Shown: positions 16,952-26,401 of the stretch, piece by piece
Layout of the letters: each line of letters starts with the position of its first letter
How positions within the stretch are numbered: position 1 is the first letter of the stretch
From: Lachnospiraceae bacterium
GTDB taxonomy: Bacteria; Bacillota; Clostridia; Lachnospirales; Lachnospiraceae
DNA: 64,000 nucleotides
Assembly (NCBI GenBank): GCA_902363835.1
Contig: CABJBM010000018.1
Coordinates: forward strand, 62,001-126,000
Direction of reading: 5' to 3'
Made by a program: the position numbers and the translations under genes
Notes under the pieces: generated by a model
Databases searched by the model: none
Told to the model about the DNA's origin: nothing
What the model saw: only the letters and a program-made list of their open reading frames with translations

Positions 16952-19060
16952 TTACAGTTCCACCCGGGCTTTTAAGGGTTGGGAGCCTGTAAGCAGGCAG
17001 CTCCTTTTATCAGGCTGGCTGCCGCCAGCATATATGTCGTACCGGTGTCCATCCATACGGCGTTCCCCATCCTGATCCACCACACAGAAAGTCAAACCCG
17101 GCAGACGGAAGCTCACTTCTTTTTCCTGTCCCTTTTCAAGTCTCACCCTGGAAAAGGCACACAGGGAATGATTCCTTACTGCCAGAGAGGAATCTAAGTT
17201 CTTCACATACACCTGCACCACCTCCTCGCCATCAAACGGACCTTTGTTCCTGACCTTCACGGACACGGATACACTGCCATCACTTTCAGGAACACACACC
17301 AGATCCCTGTACAGGAAGCTGGTATAGGAAAGGCCGAATCCAAAAGGATACAGGGCTTCTTCTTCCATATATCGGTAGGTCCGGTTTTTCATGCTGTAAT
17401 CCTCATAGGAAGGAAGTTCCTTTTCTGACCGGTAGAAGGTGACCGGAAGCTTACCTGTTGGGCTGATCTCCCCGAAAAGGACTCTGGCTACGGCCGTTCC
17501 GCCTTCAGCTCCGGGATACCACGCCTGCAAGATTGCCTTTACGCTTTCCGCCTGATCCAGCCATGCCAGGTCCATGGCGCTTCCCGTCATATTTATCACC
17601 ACCAGCGGCACGCCGGTCTCTATGAGCGCGGTCAGCAGACGGTGCTGGGATTGGGGAAGGGCCAGGGAAGGCTTATCCGCCATACTGACTGCTTCATCAA
17701 AACGGTTGCCCAGATCCTGCTGCTCCCCTTCATACCGCTCATCCAGTCCCACGCACACAATGGCCAATCCTGCCTCAAGTGCTGCAGTCACTGCTTCACT
17801 TATGCGGTCTCCCGGCAGCGCCAGCCGTTCCACACGGTCCTTTATGGTATGGCATCCTTCTGAGTAAAAGATTCTTGTATTCTCACCAAGAAGATTCTCT
17901 ATTCCATCCAGTACCGTCACATACCGGGGCGCTGTCCCGTGGTAATTGGCGATGAGGGGCCAGCGGCTGTCTGCATTCGGCCCGATGACAGCCACCTTTT
18001 TCAGCTTTCTGTCAAGAGGAAGGAACCCGTCATTTTTTAAGAGAACCATGGATTTTTCCGCTGCCCTGACAGCCAGTTTCCGGTGCTTTTTGCACCCCAC
18101 CGCCTCATAGGGAATCTGATTGTAGGGACAGTCCTCATCAAACAGTCCCAGACGCATTCTGGTGCGAAGAGCGTGCACTGCTGCCTCTGTAATCTCCTCC
18201 TCTGTCACCAGTCCTTTTTCATAGGCGCTTAAAATATGCAGATAAGTGTTTCCGCAGTTAATGTCACAGCCATTCCTTAAGGCCATGGCAGCGGACTGGG
18301 CGGCAGTATCCGTCACATGATGGTTTTCATGAAAATCCTTGATGGCCCAGCAGTCCGATACAAAATACCCGTCAAACTTCCACTTTTCTTTCAGAATATC
18401 CTGTATCAGGGTTTTGCTGCCGCAGCATGGTTCTCCGTTGGTCCGGTTATATGCTCCCATGACCCCTTCTACTTTACCCTGGGTGACACAGGCTTCAAAG
18501 GCAGGCAGATAGGTTTCCCACAAATCCTTTTTGCTGACTTTGGCATCAAAGGTATGGCGCTGTTCCTCCGGCCCGCTGTGTACCGCAAAGTGTTTGGCAC
18601 AGGCTGCCGCCAGTAAGTATTCGCCCTCTCCCTGGATTCCCTGTATGAATCCCACGCCCAGTCTGCCGGAAAGGTATGGATCTTCCCCATACGTCTCATG
18701 GCCTCTTCCCCACCTGGGATCCCGGAAGATATTCACATTGGGAGACCAGAGGGTCAGTCCCTTATAGATATCCCGGTCCTCCAGGGCCGCATAGGCATTG
18801 TACTTTGCCCTTGCTTCCGTTCCCACCACAGCGCCGATCTCCCTTATCATCTCCTCGTCAAACATTGCCGCCATGCCGATGGCCTGGGGAAACATGGTTG
18901 CGGTTCCGGCTCTGGCCACGCCGTGAAGCGCTTCATTCCACCAGCTGTATCTGGGAATCCCCAGTCTTTTCACTGCCGGGGAGTCAAACCTTAGAAGGGA
19001 GGCTTTCTCTTCCAAGGTCATCCTGCCAGCTAATTTCCTGGCCCTCTCTTCAAAATTCAT
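16952..19060 (-). CDS. Glycoside hydrolase family 3 beta-glycosidase
   Basis: A 702-residue GH3 enzyme: N-terminal barrel with RYSWWNEALHGVAR, SPNVNIFRDPRWGRGHETYGEDP and KHFAVHSGPE; nucleophile Asp236 in YFVSDCWAI; then the alpha/beta sandwich (VAVIGPNADS, CVGLDERYEGE) and a C-terminal fibronectin III-like domain (YPFGFGLSYTSF onward). The SDCWAI version of the nucleophile motif is common in GH3 beta-xylosidases and some beta-glucosidases. No signal peptide, so intracellular. It lies between the CUT1 permease genes and the GH5 gene in one operon, consistent with final cleavage of imported beta-oligosaccharides to monosaccharides. Confidence 0.9.
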   Translation of the reverse strand: MNFEERARKLAGRMTLEEKASLLRFDSPAVKRLGIPRYSWWNEALHGVARAGTATMFPQAIGMAAMFDEEMIREIGAVVGTEARAKYNAYAALEDRDIYKGLTLWSPNVNIFRDPRWGRGHETYGEDPYLSGRLGVGFIQGIQGEGEYLLAAACAKHFAVHSGPEEQRHTFDAKVSKKDLWETYLPAFEACVTQGKVEGVMGAYNRTNGEPCCGSKTLIQDILKEKWKFDGYFVSDCWAIKDFHENHHVTDTAAQSAAMALRNGCDINCGNTYLHILSAYEKGLVTEEEITEAAVHALRTRMRLGLFDEDCPYNQIPYEAVGCKKHRKLAVRAAEKSMVLLKNDGFLPLDRKLKKVAVIGPNADSRWPLIANYHGTAPRYVTVLDGIENLLGENTRIFYSEGCHTIKDRVERLALPGDRISEAVTAALEAGLAIVCVGLDERYEGEQQDLGNRFDEAVSMADKPSLALPQSQHRLLTALIETGVPLVVINMTGSAMDLAWLDQAESVKAILQAWYPGAEGGTAVARVLFGEISPTGKLPVTFYRSEKELPSYEDYSMKNRTYRYMEEEALYPFGFGLSYTSFLYRDLVCVPESDGSVSVSVKVRNKGPFDGEEVVQVYVKNLDSSLAVRNHSLCAFSRVRLEKGQEKEVSFRLPGLTFCVVDQDGERRMDGHRYDIYAGGSQPDKRSCLLTGSQPLKARVEL

Positions 19061-19104
19061 ATTAATTTCTCTCCTTTCTTACGATCTGTTCCTTCCGGGC
19101 GGGC

Positions 19105-19938
19105 TCAGCCTTTTACCGCCCCCTGGGTCAGTCCGTTAACCACCTTTTCCTGTGCGAAAAAGTACAAAAGGATGACCGGAAGCGATCCGATCAGGATAGC
19201 GGTAAGCACTGCCGGTATATTTACAGACTGCATGCCGTAGAATTCCCGGATCCCTAGGGGCAGGGTTTTCTTTGAAGTGCTGCTGATCAGCACATTGGCA
19301 TTGATGAATTCATTCCAGATGTTTAAAAACGTATACACCACAATTGTGGAGATAGCCGGACCAGACAGCGGAAGTATAATATTCTTAAAGGTGCCCACAA
19401 GGCCGCAGCCGTCAATGATGGCCGCTTCCTCCAGCTCCTTTGGTATTTCCCGGAAAAACTGGGTCAGTATGAATACGGCAATGGGAATGTTATAACTGAC
19501 ATAAGGCCCTACAAGGCCGGTCAATGTATCCGTCAGTCCGATGCTGCTTAAAAGCGTGAATGTGGGGATCAGTGTAGTATGTACCGGGATCATCATGCCT
19601 GCGATAATGGCAAAATAAAGCAGATTCCTTCCCTTATACTTAAGCCTTGCAAAGGTAAAGGAAATCATGGACGACACCACCACAATGATAAAAACACTGA
19701 CTGCCGACACCATGACGCTGTTTAAGAAGTACAGGAGAAAATCCGGTTTCAGGACCAACTGGTAATTACCGAAAAACGGCTCTTTTGGCAGTCTCCAGAT
19801 ATTGGTTAAGTATTCCCCCATGTTTTTGAAACTGTTGATGACCAGAAATACAAAGGGGAACCCTGTAATCAGTGCAATAATGATACTTATTGCATAGAGA
19901 ATGGTATTCCTGATTTTTCTTTTTAAAAAAACGCCCAT
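19105..19938 (-). CDS. Carbohydrate ABC permease (MalG-like)
   Basis: A 277-residue CUT1 inner-membrane permease with six hydrophobic segments. The EAA loop EELEEAAIIDGCGLVGTFKNIILPLSGPA, which docks on the ATPase, is clear. The frame is open further upstream, but the ATG at 19938 follows an AAGGAGGCGG site lying in the end of the preceding gene, whose stop is one base away. It pairs with the MalF-like permease and the binding protein upstream. No ATPase gene is in the operon, as often in Firmicutes where a shared MsmX-type ATPase serves several importers. Confidence 0.92.
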   Translation of the reverse strand: MGVFLKRKIRNTILYAISIIIALITGFPFVFLVINSFKNMGEYLTNIWRLPKEPFFGNYQLVLKPDFLLYFLNSVMVSAVSVFIIVVVSSMISFTFARLKYKGRNLLYFAIIAGMMIPVHTTLIPTFTLLSSIGLTDTLTGLVGPYVSYNIPIAVFILTQFFREIPKELEEAAIIDGCGLVGTFKNIILPLSGPAISTIVVYTFLNIWNEFINANVLISSTSKKTLPLGIREFYGMQSVNIPAVLTAILIGSLPVILLYFFAQEKVVNGLTQGAVKG

Positions 19939-19939
19939 A

Positions 19940-20812
19940 TTATGCCGCCTCCTTATCTCTCGTAATATAAAGGAATATGCATGCAATGGCAAAACACAGA
20001 ATGAACATGCTGGCAGCAATGGCGCTGGCATATCCCATACGGAATTCCGTAAACCCTTTCTTGTACATGTAGGTGGCCATCAGCTCCGTAGCCTTGTTAG
20101 GTGCGCCTCCCATCATGACGTAAAATAAGTCAAAGTATTTCAGGGACCCCACCAGCTGCAGAACCGCTGCAGATCTTAAAGTCGGTATAAGCAGAGGAAG
20201 GGTGATTTTCCAGAAGCACTGCTCTCCGTTTGCTCCGTCGATCCTGGCCGCTTCATAGATTTCCGTAGAAATATTGGTTAATCCCGCCTTTAATATGATC
20301 ATATAGAAGGGAATGAACTGCCAGCATATGACGAGCAGAATGGAAGGCATGGATGAGCTCCCTTCCAGAAAAGCAATACTTTTCATTCCCAGCTTCTGCA
20401 AGAGGCTGGCTATCAGGCCAAAATAGGGATCATAAAACAGAATCCACATGATACCGGTAGCAACCGTTGACAGCAGCATGGGCATGAAGAACACTGTGCG
20501 GAAAAACCGTGTTCCCCTCAGCTCCTGATTGATCAGCAAAGCTAAAAGCAGGGCGCCGGGCAGCTGGATGCCAACGGAAACAATAACCAAAATTATATTG
20601 TTTTTCATGGCATTCCAGAAAAAAGAATCCCCGAACAGCTCAATGTAATTCCCAAATCCTGCAAAGGTCCTGTTGGCACTGATTCCCTTCCAGTCCATAA
20701 AGCTGTAAAAGAATGTCCTGATGATTCCCACTACATTAAATGTTCCGTAAAACAGCAGGGCCGGAAGCACAAACAGCGTTATGATTCCAATATGTTTATT
20801 TCGTTTGCTCAT
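19940..20812 (-). CDS. Carbohydrate ABC permease (MalF/UgpA-like)
   Basis: A 290-residue CUT1 permease. Hydrophobic helices begin at HIGIITLFVLPALLFYG, and the EAA loop reads YEAARIDGANGEQCFWKITLPLL. The ATG at 20812 has GGAAGGAGTGATT upstream; the longer open frame to 20875 would run through the intercistronic hairpin and is not preferred. It is translated after the binding-protein gene and just before the MalG-like permease, forming the transmembrane pore of an oligosaccharide importer. Confidence 0.92.
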   Translation of the reverse strand: MSKRNKHIGIITLFVLPALLFYGTFNVVGIIRTFFYSFMDWKGISANRTFAGFGNYIELFGDSFFWNAMKNNIILVIVSVGIQLPGALLLALLINQELRGTRFFRTVFFMPMLLSTVATGIMWILFYDPYFGLIASLLQKLGMKSIAFLEGSSSMPSILLVICWQFIPFYMIILKAGLTNISTEIYEAARIDGANGEQCFWKITLPLLIPTLRSAAVLQLVGSLKYFDLFYVMMGGAPNKATELMATYMYKKGFTEFRMGYASAIAASMFILCFAIACIFLYITRDKEAA

Positions 20813-20847
20813 ATAATCACTCCTTCCCACAGAGGGCGATCCGGAAG

Positions 20848-20886
20848 GAGGGGGCTGCAACATGCATTCTGCCATGCAGCCCCCTC
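20848..20886 (-). promoter_or_regulatory. Intercistronic hairpin after the binding-protein gene
   Basis: GC-rich 12-bp stem centred on GGGGGCTGCA / TGCAGCCCCC with a 15-nt loop and no T run. In transporter operons such hairpins commonly stabilise the binding-protein mRNA or lower expression of the permeases that follow; that role is inferred. Confidence 0.6.
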
Positions 20887-20903
20887 TCTATCCAGGTCAT
20901 GTA

Positions 20904-22268
20904 TTATTTCTTAACCAGATCCTTCTGTGCCTGTGCTTCCATGTCGGCTGCTGCCTGCTCTGGCGTGGTGGTGAGCCCGAAGAGGTCATAAGTAGTCTGT
21001 TTGTGCAGATTCCCCATCTCTGTGGGCAGGAACTGATCGTAGAAGTTCTGCATATACGATGCATTTACCAGAAGGTCCTCCATCTGCTGCAGCTTGCTGT
21101 CCTTGATTTCCACACCCTTTATTCCTGTAAGGATACCTGCAGTATCAGACATATCCTGCGCATACTCCTGATCAGTAAGGGCTTTTACCAGCTCCATTGC
21201 CTCCTTGGGATGTTTGCTGGAAGCAGAGATGGAATATCCGTTGCCGCCTCCCAGAATCTCATCCGCCTTGCCCTTGCCGCCTTCTATTACAGGATAGTTG
21301 AACAGCCCCAGATTATTTTCATAAAAATCCGGCTGTTCAGACTTACAGTTGGATACGAAACTGTTGGTCTGTACAATATGGGCTGCCTGGCCGCTGTAGA
21401 ACAGCATTCTGGAGCCGCCTGTATCATAGTTGATACCATTGAGGCCTTCGGGGTAATACCCTTTTTTCACCCAATCCTGGATCCGCTGCCCGGCTTTAAT
21501 AAAGCTCTCATCCTCAAAGGTTGCATTGCCTGTGCGGTTATAGGCGTCAAGGAATGTCTGGGCGCCTCCCTCCCTAAGGGACAGCCATATAAAGGTAAGC
21601 GCACCTGGCCACTGACTGGAATTGCCCTCTGCAAAGGGGATAATGCCGTGTTCCTTAATGACTTCGCAATTGGCCTCAAGCTCTTCTACAGTCTTAGGAA
21701 CTTCAAGCCCCAGTTCCTTATAAATCGCGGTATTATAGTACACAGGAGCCGCGCCTGCCCGGAAAGGTACTGCCCAGTATTTCCCTTCAAGCTCGAAAAG
21801 TGAAAGGGCTGATTCGTGGTAGATATCAGAGATTTTTCTCACTTCCTCGTCAATATCAAGTACTTTTCCCTCTTCCACAAAGGACTGAAGCCATCCGCCT
21901 CCCCATGAGATGAATATATCCGGCTCCTGTCCGGCTGCCATGGCAGTGGTAAGCTTGGTCTTATAAGGATCGTTCTCCATGGGCACCTGCTCCACCTTTA
22001 CATTGGGATGGCCGGCCTCAAATCTCTCAATACAACGCTTCACCACCTCCTGCCGTTTGGCATCATTTTCAATATGCCACAGCGTAAGGGTAATGTTCTC
22101 TTCGGTCTTTGTTTCACCGGCCTTGCTTTCTCCTCCCCCGGCGGCTACCTCCGAAGCTGTCGTGGCCCCCGCAGCAGCGGCACCGCCCTTGGAAGCGCCT
22201 CCGCATCCTGCAAGAGTTCCTGTTGCCATAGCTGTTGCCAATACACATGCAAGTATCTTTTTGTTCAT
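20904..22268 (-). CDS. Extracellular sugar-binding lipoprotein (CUT1)
   Basis: A 454-residue family 1 solute-binding protein. The lipoprotein signal MNKKILACVLATAMATGTLAGC is followed by a Gly/Ala/Glu linker and the typical start ITLTLWHIENDAKRQEVVKRC, then MENDPYKTKLTTAMAAGQEPDIFISWGGG. The C-terminal half has the helix-rich lobe with LTDQEYAQDMSDTAG. It should capture an oligosaccharide for the two permeases encoded next. It is the first gene of the minus-strand operon and faces the divergent response-regulator gene, so that two-component system is the natural regulator. Confidence 0.93.
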   Translation of the reverse strand: MNKKILACVLATAMATGTLAGCGGASKGGAAAAGATTASEVAAGGGESKAGETKTEENITLTLWHIENDAKRQEVVKRCIERFEAGHPNVKVEQVPMENDPYKTKLTTAMAAGQEPDIFISWGGGWLQSFVEEGKVLDIDEEVRKISDIYHESALSLFELEGKYWAVPFRAGAAPVYYNTAIYKELGLEVPKTVEELEANCEVIKEHGIIPFAEGNSSQWPGALTFIWLSLREGGAQTFLDAYNRTGNATFEDESFIKAGQRIQDWVKKGYYPEGLNGINYDTGGSRMLFYSGQAAHIVQTNSFVSNCKSEQPDFYENNLGLFNYPVIEGGKGKADEILGGGNGYSISASSKHPKEAMELVKALTDQEYAQDMSDTAGILTGIKGVEIKDSKLQQMEDLLVNASYMQNFYDQFLPTEMGNLHKQTTYDLFGLTTTPEQAAADMEAQAQKDLVKK

Positions 22269-22318
22269 ACTCCTTCTCCTTTCTCACTCAACCCGTTCAC
22301 AGGTGTTTGATAGATCCA

Positions 22319-22347
22319 ATCATAAAATCCTTTTGTTTTTTTTACAA
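22319..22347 (-). promoter_or_regulatory. Promoter of the CUT1-glycosidase operon
   Basis: Minus-strand TTGTAA (22342-22347), 17 bp, TATGAT (22319-22324), 51 bp upstream of the binding-protein start. The intergenic space shared with the divergent regulator gene is where the AraC-type regulator would bind. Confidence 0.55.
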
Positions 22348-22432
22348 TGCACCGTTTTTTAGAATATGTGTAATATTTCTATTTCCGTGTATTTACAGCC
22401 TGTTTTTTATGCACTTTTACCTGCTTGTTCAT

Positions 22433-22461
22433 TTGACACTGGTATTTTGATATGCTATATT
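22433..22461 (+). promoter_or_regulatory. Promoter of the two-component/ABC operon
   Basis: TTGACA (22433-22438), 17 bp, TATATT (22456-22461). It lies inside the upstream open frame of the response regulator, so translation must start downstream, at the GTG 22495 or ATG 22510. Confidence 0.65.
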
Positions 22462-22494
22462 AATGACACACTGATAAGAGAAAGAAGGGGTCTT

Positions 22495-24105
22495 GTGATA
22501 AATGAAAGAATGAAGGTGCTCATTGCCGACGATGAATTCCTGATCTGCGAGCTGATTAAAAAAATGATTCACTGGGATGAATTGCAGCTGGAATTTGCAG
22601 GCTGTGCCCATAACGGGCAGGAGCTGTTTGAACAGATTCAGGAAATGCGCCCTGCCATCGTGATTACAGACATCAGCATGCCGGTCATGGATGGCATTGA
22701 ACTGATCCGCCAGACACGATATTTAAACATTCCCTGCCGCTTTATCATCGTAAGCGGCTATAAGCAGTTTGAGTACGCCCACAATGCCTTGAAATATTCC
22801 GTAGATGACTACATTCTGAAACCCATCAATGAAAACGAGCTGAACCTGGCCCTAAGGAAAATTCTGGAGGAATTGAAAAGCCATCAGTCTCAGGCCGGAG
22901 GCGAGGCTAAACCTGCCATTCACACGGAGCATCCCGGCAAATCCTTTTTCTTAAAGCGTATCATATGGGAAATCCAGGATCCATCCGTCCCACTGGAGCA
23001 GATCATCGGTGAATATGGCATAGACTTTAAACCCGGACTGTTCTGTATCCTTTGCCTTAAGTTGGACTTTGTTAACCAGAGTGCCGACAATCTGGACAAT
23101 ATCAGTTCCTTAAACAAAAAACTGATATCCATGTTTCACGAGGAATTTGAAGACTTCTGCTTCCAGGTCCTCTCCTGCGTGGAGGGCAGCACTATTTTTC
23201 TTGGGATCAATTATCCCTGGCAGGCTTCCGGCTCTATTGTTAATCACATCCAGGAATTTTACCAGAAGGCCTGTAATCTTCTGGACCTGTTTGCAGGACT
23301 TAAGATTACAATGGGAGTGGGCGGTGCCTATGATAAGATCTCTTCCTTCGGACAGTCCTACAAAGACGCCACGGACGCCGCCTATTACCGCATACTGTCC
23401 GGCTGCGGCCAGATCCTGTACTGGAAGAAGCTGCCTCCGGTCCCGTATCTTACGGAAGTGGAGAAAAATTTATTTTTACAGCAATTCAAAAAAGCCATTG
23501 AATCCGTAAATATCACGGATTTCATGGCTATATTAAATCAATTGTTTTTCAGGCCCAGGAACATGTTTCCGCTGTTTGACATCATAGACTTGCTGGAGGA
23601 GATATGCCGGCTGCTGGTCCGAATGGACTTGTCTTTAGACCAGGAAGAGGTGCCGCTGGACTACCTCTCCGGCCAAATCCACTACGCCATAGAAAATGCC
23701 CTGTCCTTAGATGCTCTTAAGGCTGCCGTATCGGAACCTGTATCCTACATATTTGAGAATATCCACAAGGCTGTCCAGGCTCAGAACACCCGTCCCATCC
23801 GCACGCTTCTCAAATACATTGAAGATCATTACACCGATCCCATCCGGCTGGAGGATGCGGCGCTTCTGGTATCCTTAAATCCGGCCTACATTTCCAATAT
23901 CTTTAAAAAAGAGACCGGAGAGAATTTCGTAGATTATTTAAATTCATACCGGATAGGCCAGGCCAGGGAGCTGCTCAAGGACTCAAACCTGTCCATCAAT
24001 GAGATTGCATATTCCACAGGCTTTCAGGATGCCCGTTATTTCAGTAAGCTTTTTAAAAAATACGTAGGCATCACGCCAAAGGATTACCGGAAAATATACA
24101 GTTGA
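22495..24105 (+). CDS. AraC-type response regulator (YesN-like)
   Basis: A 536-residue response regulator. The receiver domain (about residues 6-125) has the acidic pair in LIADDEF, phospho-acceptor Asp59 in VITDISMPVMDG and the conserved Lys in YILKPIN. A long middle region of unassigned fold follows, then a C-terminal AraC double helix-turn-helix (RLEDAALLVSLNPAYISNIF ... GFQDARYFSKLFKKYVGITP). The GTG start is chosen because the promoter excludes earlier codons and AGAAGGGG lies 5 nt upstream; ATG 22510 is the alternative. It is followed 22 bp later by its kinase and is divergent from the sugar importer operon it probably activates. Confidence 0.88.
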   Translation: MINERMKVLIADDEFLICELIKKMIHWDELQLEFAGCAHNGQELFEQIQEMRPAIVITDISMPVMDGIELIRQTRYLNIPCRFIIVSGYKQFEYAHNALKYSVDDYILKPINENELNLALRKILEELKSHQSQAGGEAKPAIHTEHPGKSFFLKRIIWEIQDPSVPLEQIIGEYGIDFKPGLFCILCLKLDFVNQSADNLDNISSLNKKLISMFHEEFEDFCFQVLSCVEGSTIFLGINYPWQASGSIVNHIQEFYQKACNLLDLFAGLKITMGVGGAYDKISSFGQSYKDATDAAYYRILSGCGQILYWKKLPPVPYLTEVEKNLFLQQFKKAIESVNITDFMAILNQLFFRPRNMFPLFDIIDLLEEICRLLVRMDLSLDQEEVPLDYLSGQIHYAIENALSLDALKAAVSEPVSYIFENIHKAVQAQNTRPIRTLLKYIEDHYTDPIRLEDAALLVSLNPAYISNIFKKETGENFVDYLNSYRIGQARELLKDSNLSINEIAYSTGFQDARYFSKLFKKYVGITPKDYRKIYS

Positions 24106-24127
24106 CATGCAGAGGGAAAGAACAACT

Positions 24128-24925
24128 ATGAAGCTCTTAACAGAAAAGAAATTACAAAAGCTCTTAGAGGAACACAGCCAAAAGGCCGTCAGAGACAATG
24201 CACGCTACTATGAAAATGAAATCCTGAAGAAGCAGACTGAACTTCTTACCCTGCAAAATCAGATAAACCCGCATTTTCTGTACAATGCCCTGGAATGCAT
24301 CCGCGCCCAGGCCGTATTGAGCGACATGGGGGAGATAGCAGATATCACCTACGCCCTGTCCAACTTCTTCCGCTACAGCATCAGCATGAAAAGCGACTTT
24401 GCGACTTTGAACGATGAAATAAATGTAATCAACAATTATATGAAAATCCAGCAATACCGCTTCCGGGACAGGTTCTGTCTGAATCTGGATCTGCCGGATA
24501 CCTGGAGCAGCATCATGGATGCAGTGATTCCAAAGCTCACCCTGCAGCCCATTGTGGAAAACAGCATTATACATGCCTTTACGGAATCCGCAGACCACGG
24601 GGTTATTACCATAGAAGTTATTCCAGCCAAAAAGCATATTAATATCCGCATATCCGATAATGGAAAAGGAATAGATTCCGATTCCCTTAAGATGCTGAAC
24701 CGCTCTCTGGAGCAGGAGTACTATGTCTCACCTAATTACGGCAAAAAGAGTACCGGCATAGCCCTGTGGAACGTGAACCGGCGGCTGAGGCTGGTCTTCG
24801 GAGACGGTTACGGGCTTCATGTATCCAGCACTCCTGCCCTGGGAACCGATGTGGAGCTTCACATCCCCTATATCTCCGTGAATTCCGATGACTTTTCCCA
24901 AACCGGAGGAAATACCAATGCCTGA
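24128..24925 (+). CDS. Soluble sensor histidine kinase (YesM-type catalytic core)
   Basis: A 265-residue kinase of the LytS/YesM type. After a short helical lead (EKKLQKLLEEHSQKAVRDNARYYENEILKKQTELL, probably coiled coil) comes the His-kinase motif NQINPHFLYNALE with His49, then HATPase boxes IVENSIIHAF (N), ISDNGKGID (G1) and GIALWNVNRRL (G2). YesM proteins normally have two membrane helices around an extracellular Cache sensor and a HAMP; all of that is absent here, so the kinase is cytoplasmic and must get its signal from a partner. Its stop overlaps the next gene, a degenerate ABC ATPase, by 8 bp. Confidence 0.88.
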   Translation: MKLLTEKKLQKLLEEHSQKAVRDNARYYENEILKKQTELLTLQNQINPHFLYNALECIRAQAVLSDMGEIADITYALSNFFRYSISMKSDFATLNDEINVINNYMKIQQYRFRDRFCLNLDLPDTWSSIMDAVIPKLTLQPIVENSIIHAFTESADHGVITIEVIPAKKHINIRISDNGKGIDSDSLKMLNRSLEQEYYVSPNYGKKSTGIALWNVNRRLRLVFGDGYGLHVSSTPALGTDVELHIPYISVNSDDFSQTGGNTNA

Positions 24926-26327
24926 TGAACTGTACCGGATACAGGATTTATGTCTGCACAAAGACAATACCACGCTCATAGATCATCTGACCATGTATCA
25001 ATATAAGGGTGAAATCATTGGACTCATGGGACTTCATGACTCCGGAAAGACCCTGCTTTCTCTTATCCTGTCCGGTCAGGAGCTTCCGGACAGCGGCAGA
25101 TTCTTCTATGAGGAATCCCCTGTTTCCTGCCAGGATCTGGCCTCCCATGTTGCCCTGGTGCAAAAGCACAGCTCCCTGATCCCCTCTCTCTCAGTGGCGG
25201 AAAATGTGTTCATCATCCGGCGCCATAAGCGGAGGGCCTTTCTCATGCACAGAAAGCTTATCCTCCATGAGGCGCAGAATTACATGAGGGAGATGGAGCT
25301 TGCCATTCCTCCCCAGGTGCCCATAAGCCGCCTTACAAGGTCAGAGCAATGCCTGGTAGAAATAATGAAGGCTTATATACTGGGAGCCAAGCTGATCATC
25401 CTGGATGACATTCCGCTGACTTTCTTTCAGGACCCACAGTTCACCAGAATGTACCAGCATCTGAAAGCAAAAAAGATTTCCTTTCTTATAACCTCCTGTG
25501 ATATATACCAGCTTCAGATTTTCTCAGACCGCATTTACTTTATGGACAACCATCGCATGGTGAAGTGGATATACAATGAAAAAAGGAATACCATTGATAT
25601 TTCCAGACTGTACAGCCGTCCCCTGGCTTATACAGAGTCTTCTTCCCATGCATCTCCGGTTGTGGCGATGAAAGCGGATGGGCTCTGTTACGGTTCACTG
25701 AAGGACATATGCTTTGAACTTCATGAGGGAGGGATCGTTGCCATCTTTGATCTGTTCAGGAATGCCTCATCCCAACTGCTGGCCCTCCTCTCCCATCCCC
25801 GGGATCTGACATCCGGCTCCATCTGCGTCTATGGAACTCCCGTCAAAGGGGAAAGTTGTGCTTCCTTTGTATTTGCCGGATTTGATCTGGAGGACTGTAT
25901 CTTTGAAACAATGTCCACCAGAGATAATATATGTATTGGCAGCTACAGGAAACTGGCCGGTCCCCTGGGCATCTTAAAACGCGCCAGAATGCAGTATGTG
26001 GAACAGACTTTCCTAAAAGAATATGAGGGAGAAGGGTTTGTGCCCCGCCCCTCCTGCCGGAACCTTTCCAAAAAGGAAAAACTGGCTATGTACTTATACC
26101 GGCTTGAGTTTCTGCGAAAGAAAATCATCTTCTGCATTTATCCTGAAAAATATATTGATTATGACACCCTGCATATGCTGAAGAAATCCCTGCAGCGCAT
26201 TGCCGGAAGAGGGAATACCGTGTGCATCATTACATGTGATTTTGAAAAAGTATACCCTCTGGCAGAGCGCCATCTGATTCTGTCTCTTAATTCAATACAG
26301 GAGTATGCCGACAGGGACAAAGCGTAA
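24918..26327 (+). CDS. Degenerate RbsA-like tandem ABC ATPase, probable signalling protein
   Basis: A 469-residue protein with the two-domain layout of sugar ABC ATPases (RbsA/MglA). Domain 1 keeps Walker A (GLHDSGKT, Lys44) and a Q-loop Gln82, but the signature is LTRSEQ instead of LSGGQ, the catalytic Glu after Walker B is Asp164 (LIILDDIP), and the H-loop His is replaced (ITSCD). Domain 2 has no Walker A glycines or lysine (AIFDLFRNASS), a weak LSKKEK signature, and FCIYPEKYID in place of LDEPTRGID. It may bind ATP but is unlikely to power transport. The ATG at 24918 has CGGAGGAAAT upstream and overlaps the kinase stop, so it is coupled to the soluble kinase. The likely role is relaying transporter occupancy to the kinase (inference). 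Confidence 0.75.
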   Translation: MPDELYRIQDLCLHKDNTTLIDHLTMYQYKGEIIGLMGLHDSGKTLLSLILSGQELPDSGRFFYEESPVSCQDLASHVALVQKHSSLIPSLSVAENVFIIRRHKRRAFLMHRKLILHEAQNYMREMELAIPPQVPISRLTRSEQCLVEIMKAYILGAKLIILDDIPLTFFQDPQFTRMYQHLKAKKISFLITSCDIYQLQIFSDRIYFMDNHRMVKWIYNEKRNTIDISRLYSRPLAYTESSSHASPVVAMKADGLCYGSLKDICFELHEGGIVAIFDLFRNASSQLLALLSHPRDLTSGSICVYGTPVKGESCASFVFAGFDLEDCIFETMSTRDNICIGSYRKLAGPLGILKRARMQYVEQTFLKEYEGEGFVPRPSCRNLSKKEKLAMYLYRLEFLRKKIIFCIYPEKYIDYDTLHMLKKSLQRIAGRGNTVCIITCDFEKVYPLAERHLILSLNSIQEYADRDKA

Positions 26328-26401
26328 GGCAGCGGCTGGTGTAATAGATGCAGCAGGGAACATGCCTGGCCAAATATGGCTGCACATCAAGCATCTTGAT
26401 A

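Noticed and set aside
22366..22494. Response regulator starting at 22366
   Set aside because: The promoter TTGACA-17-TATATT lies inside this stretch, and the receiver domain begins right after 22495.
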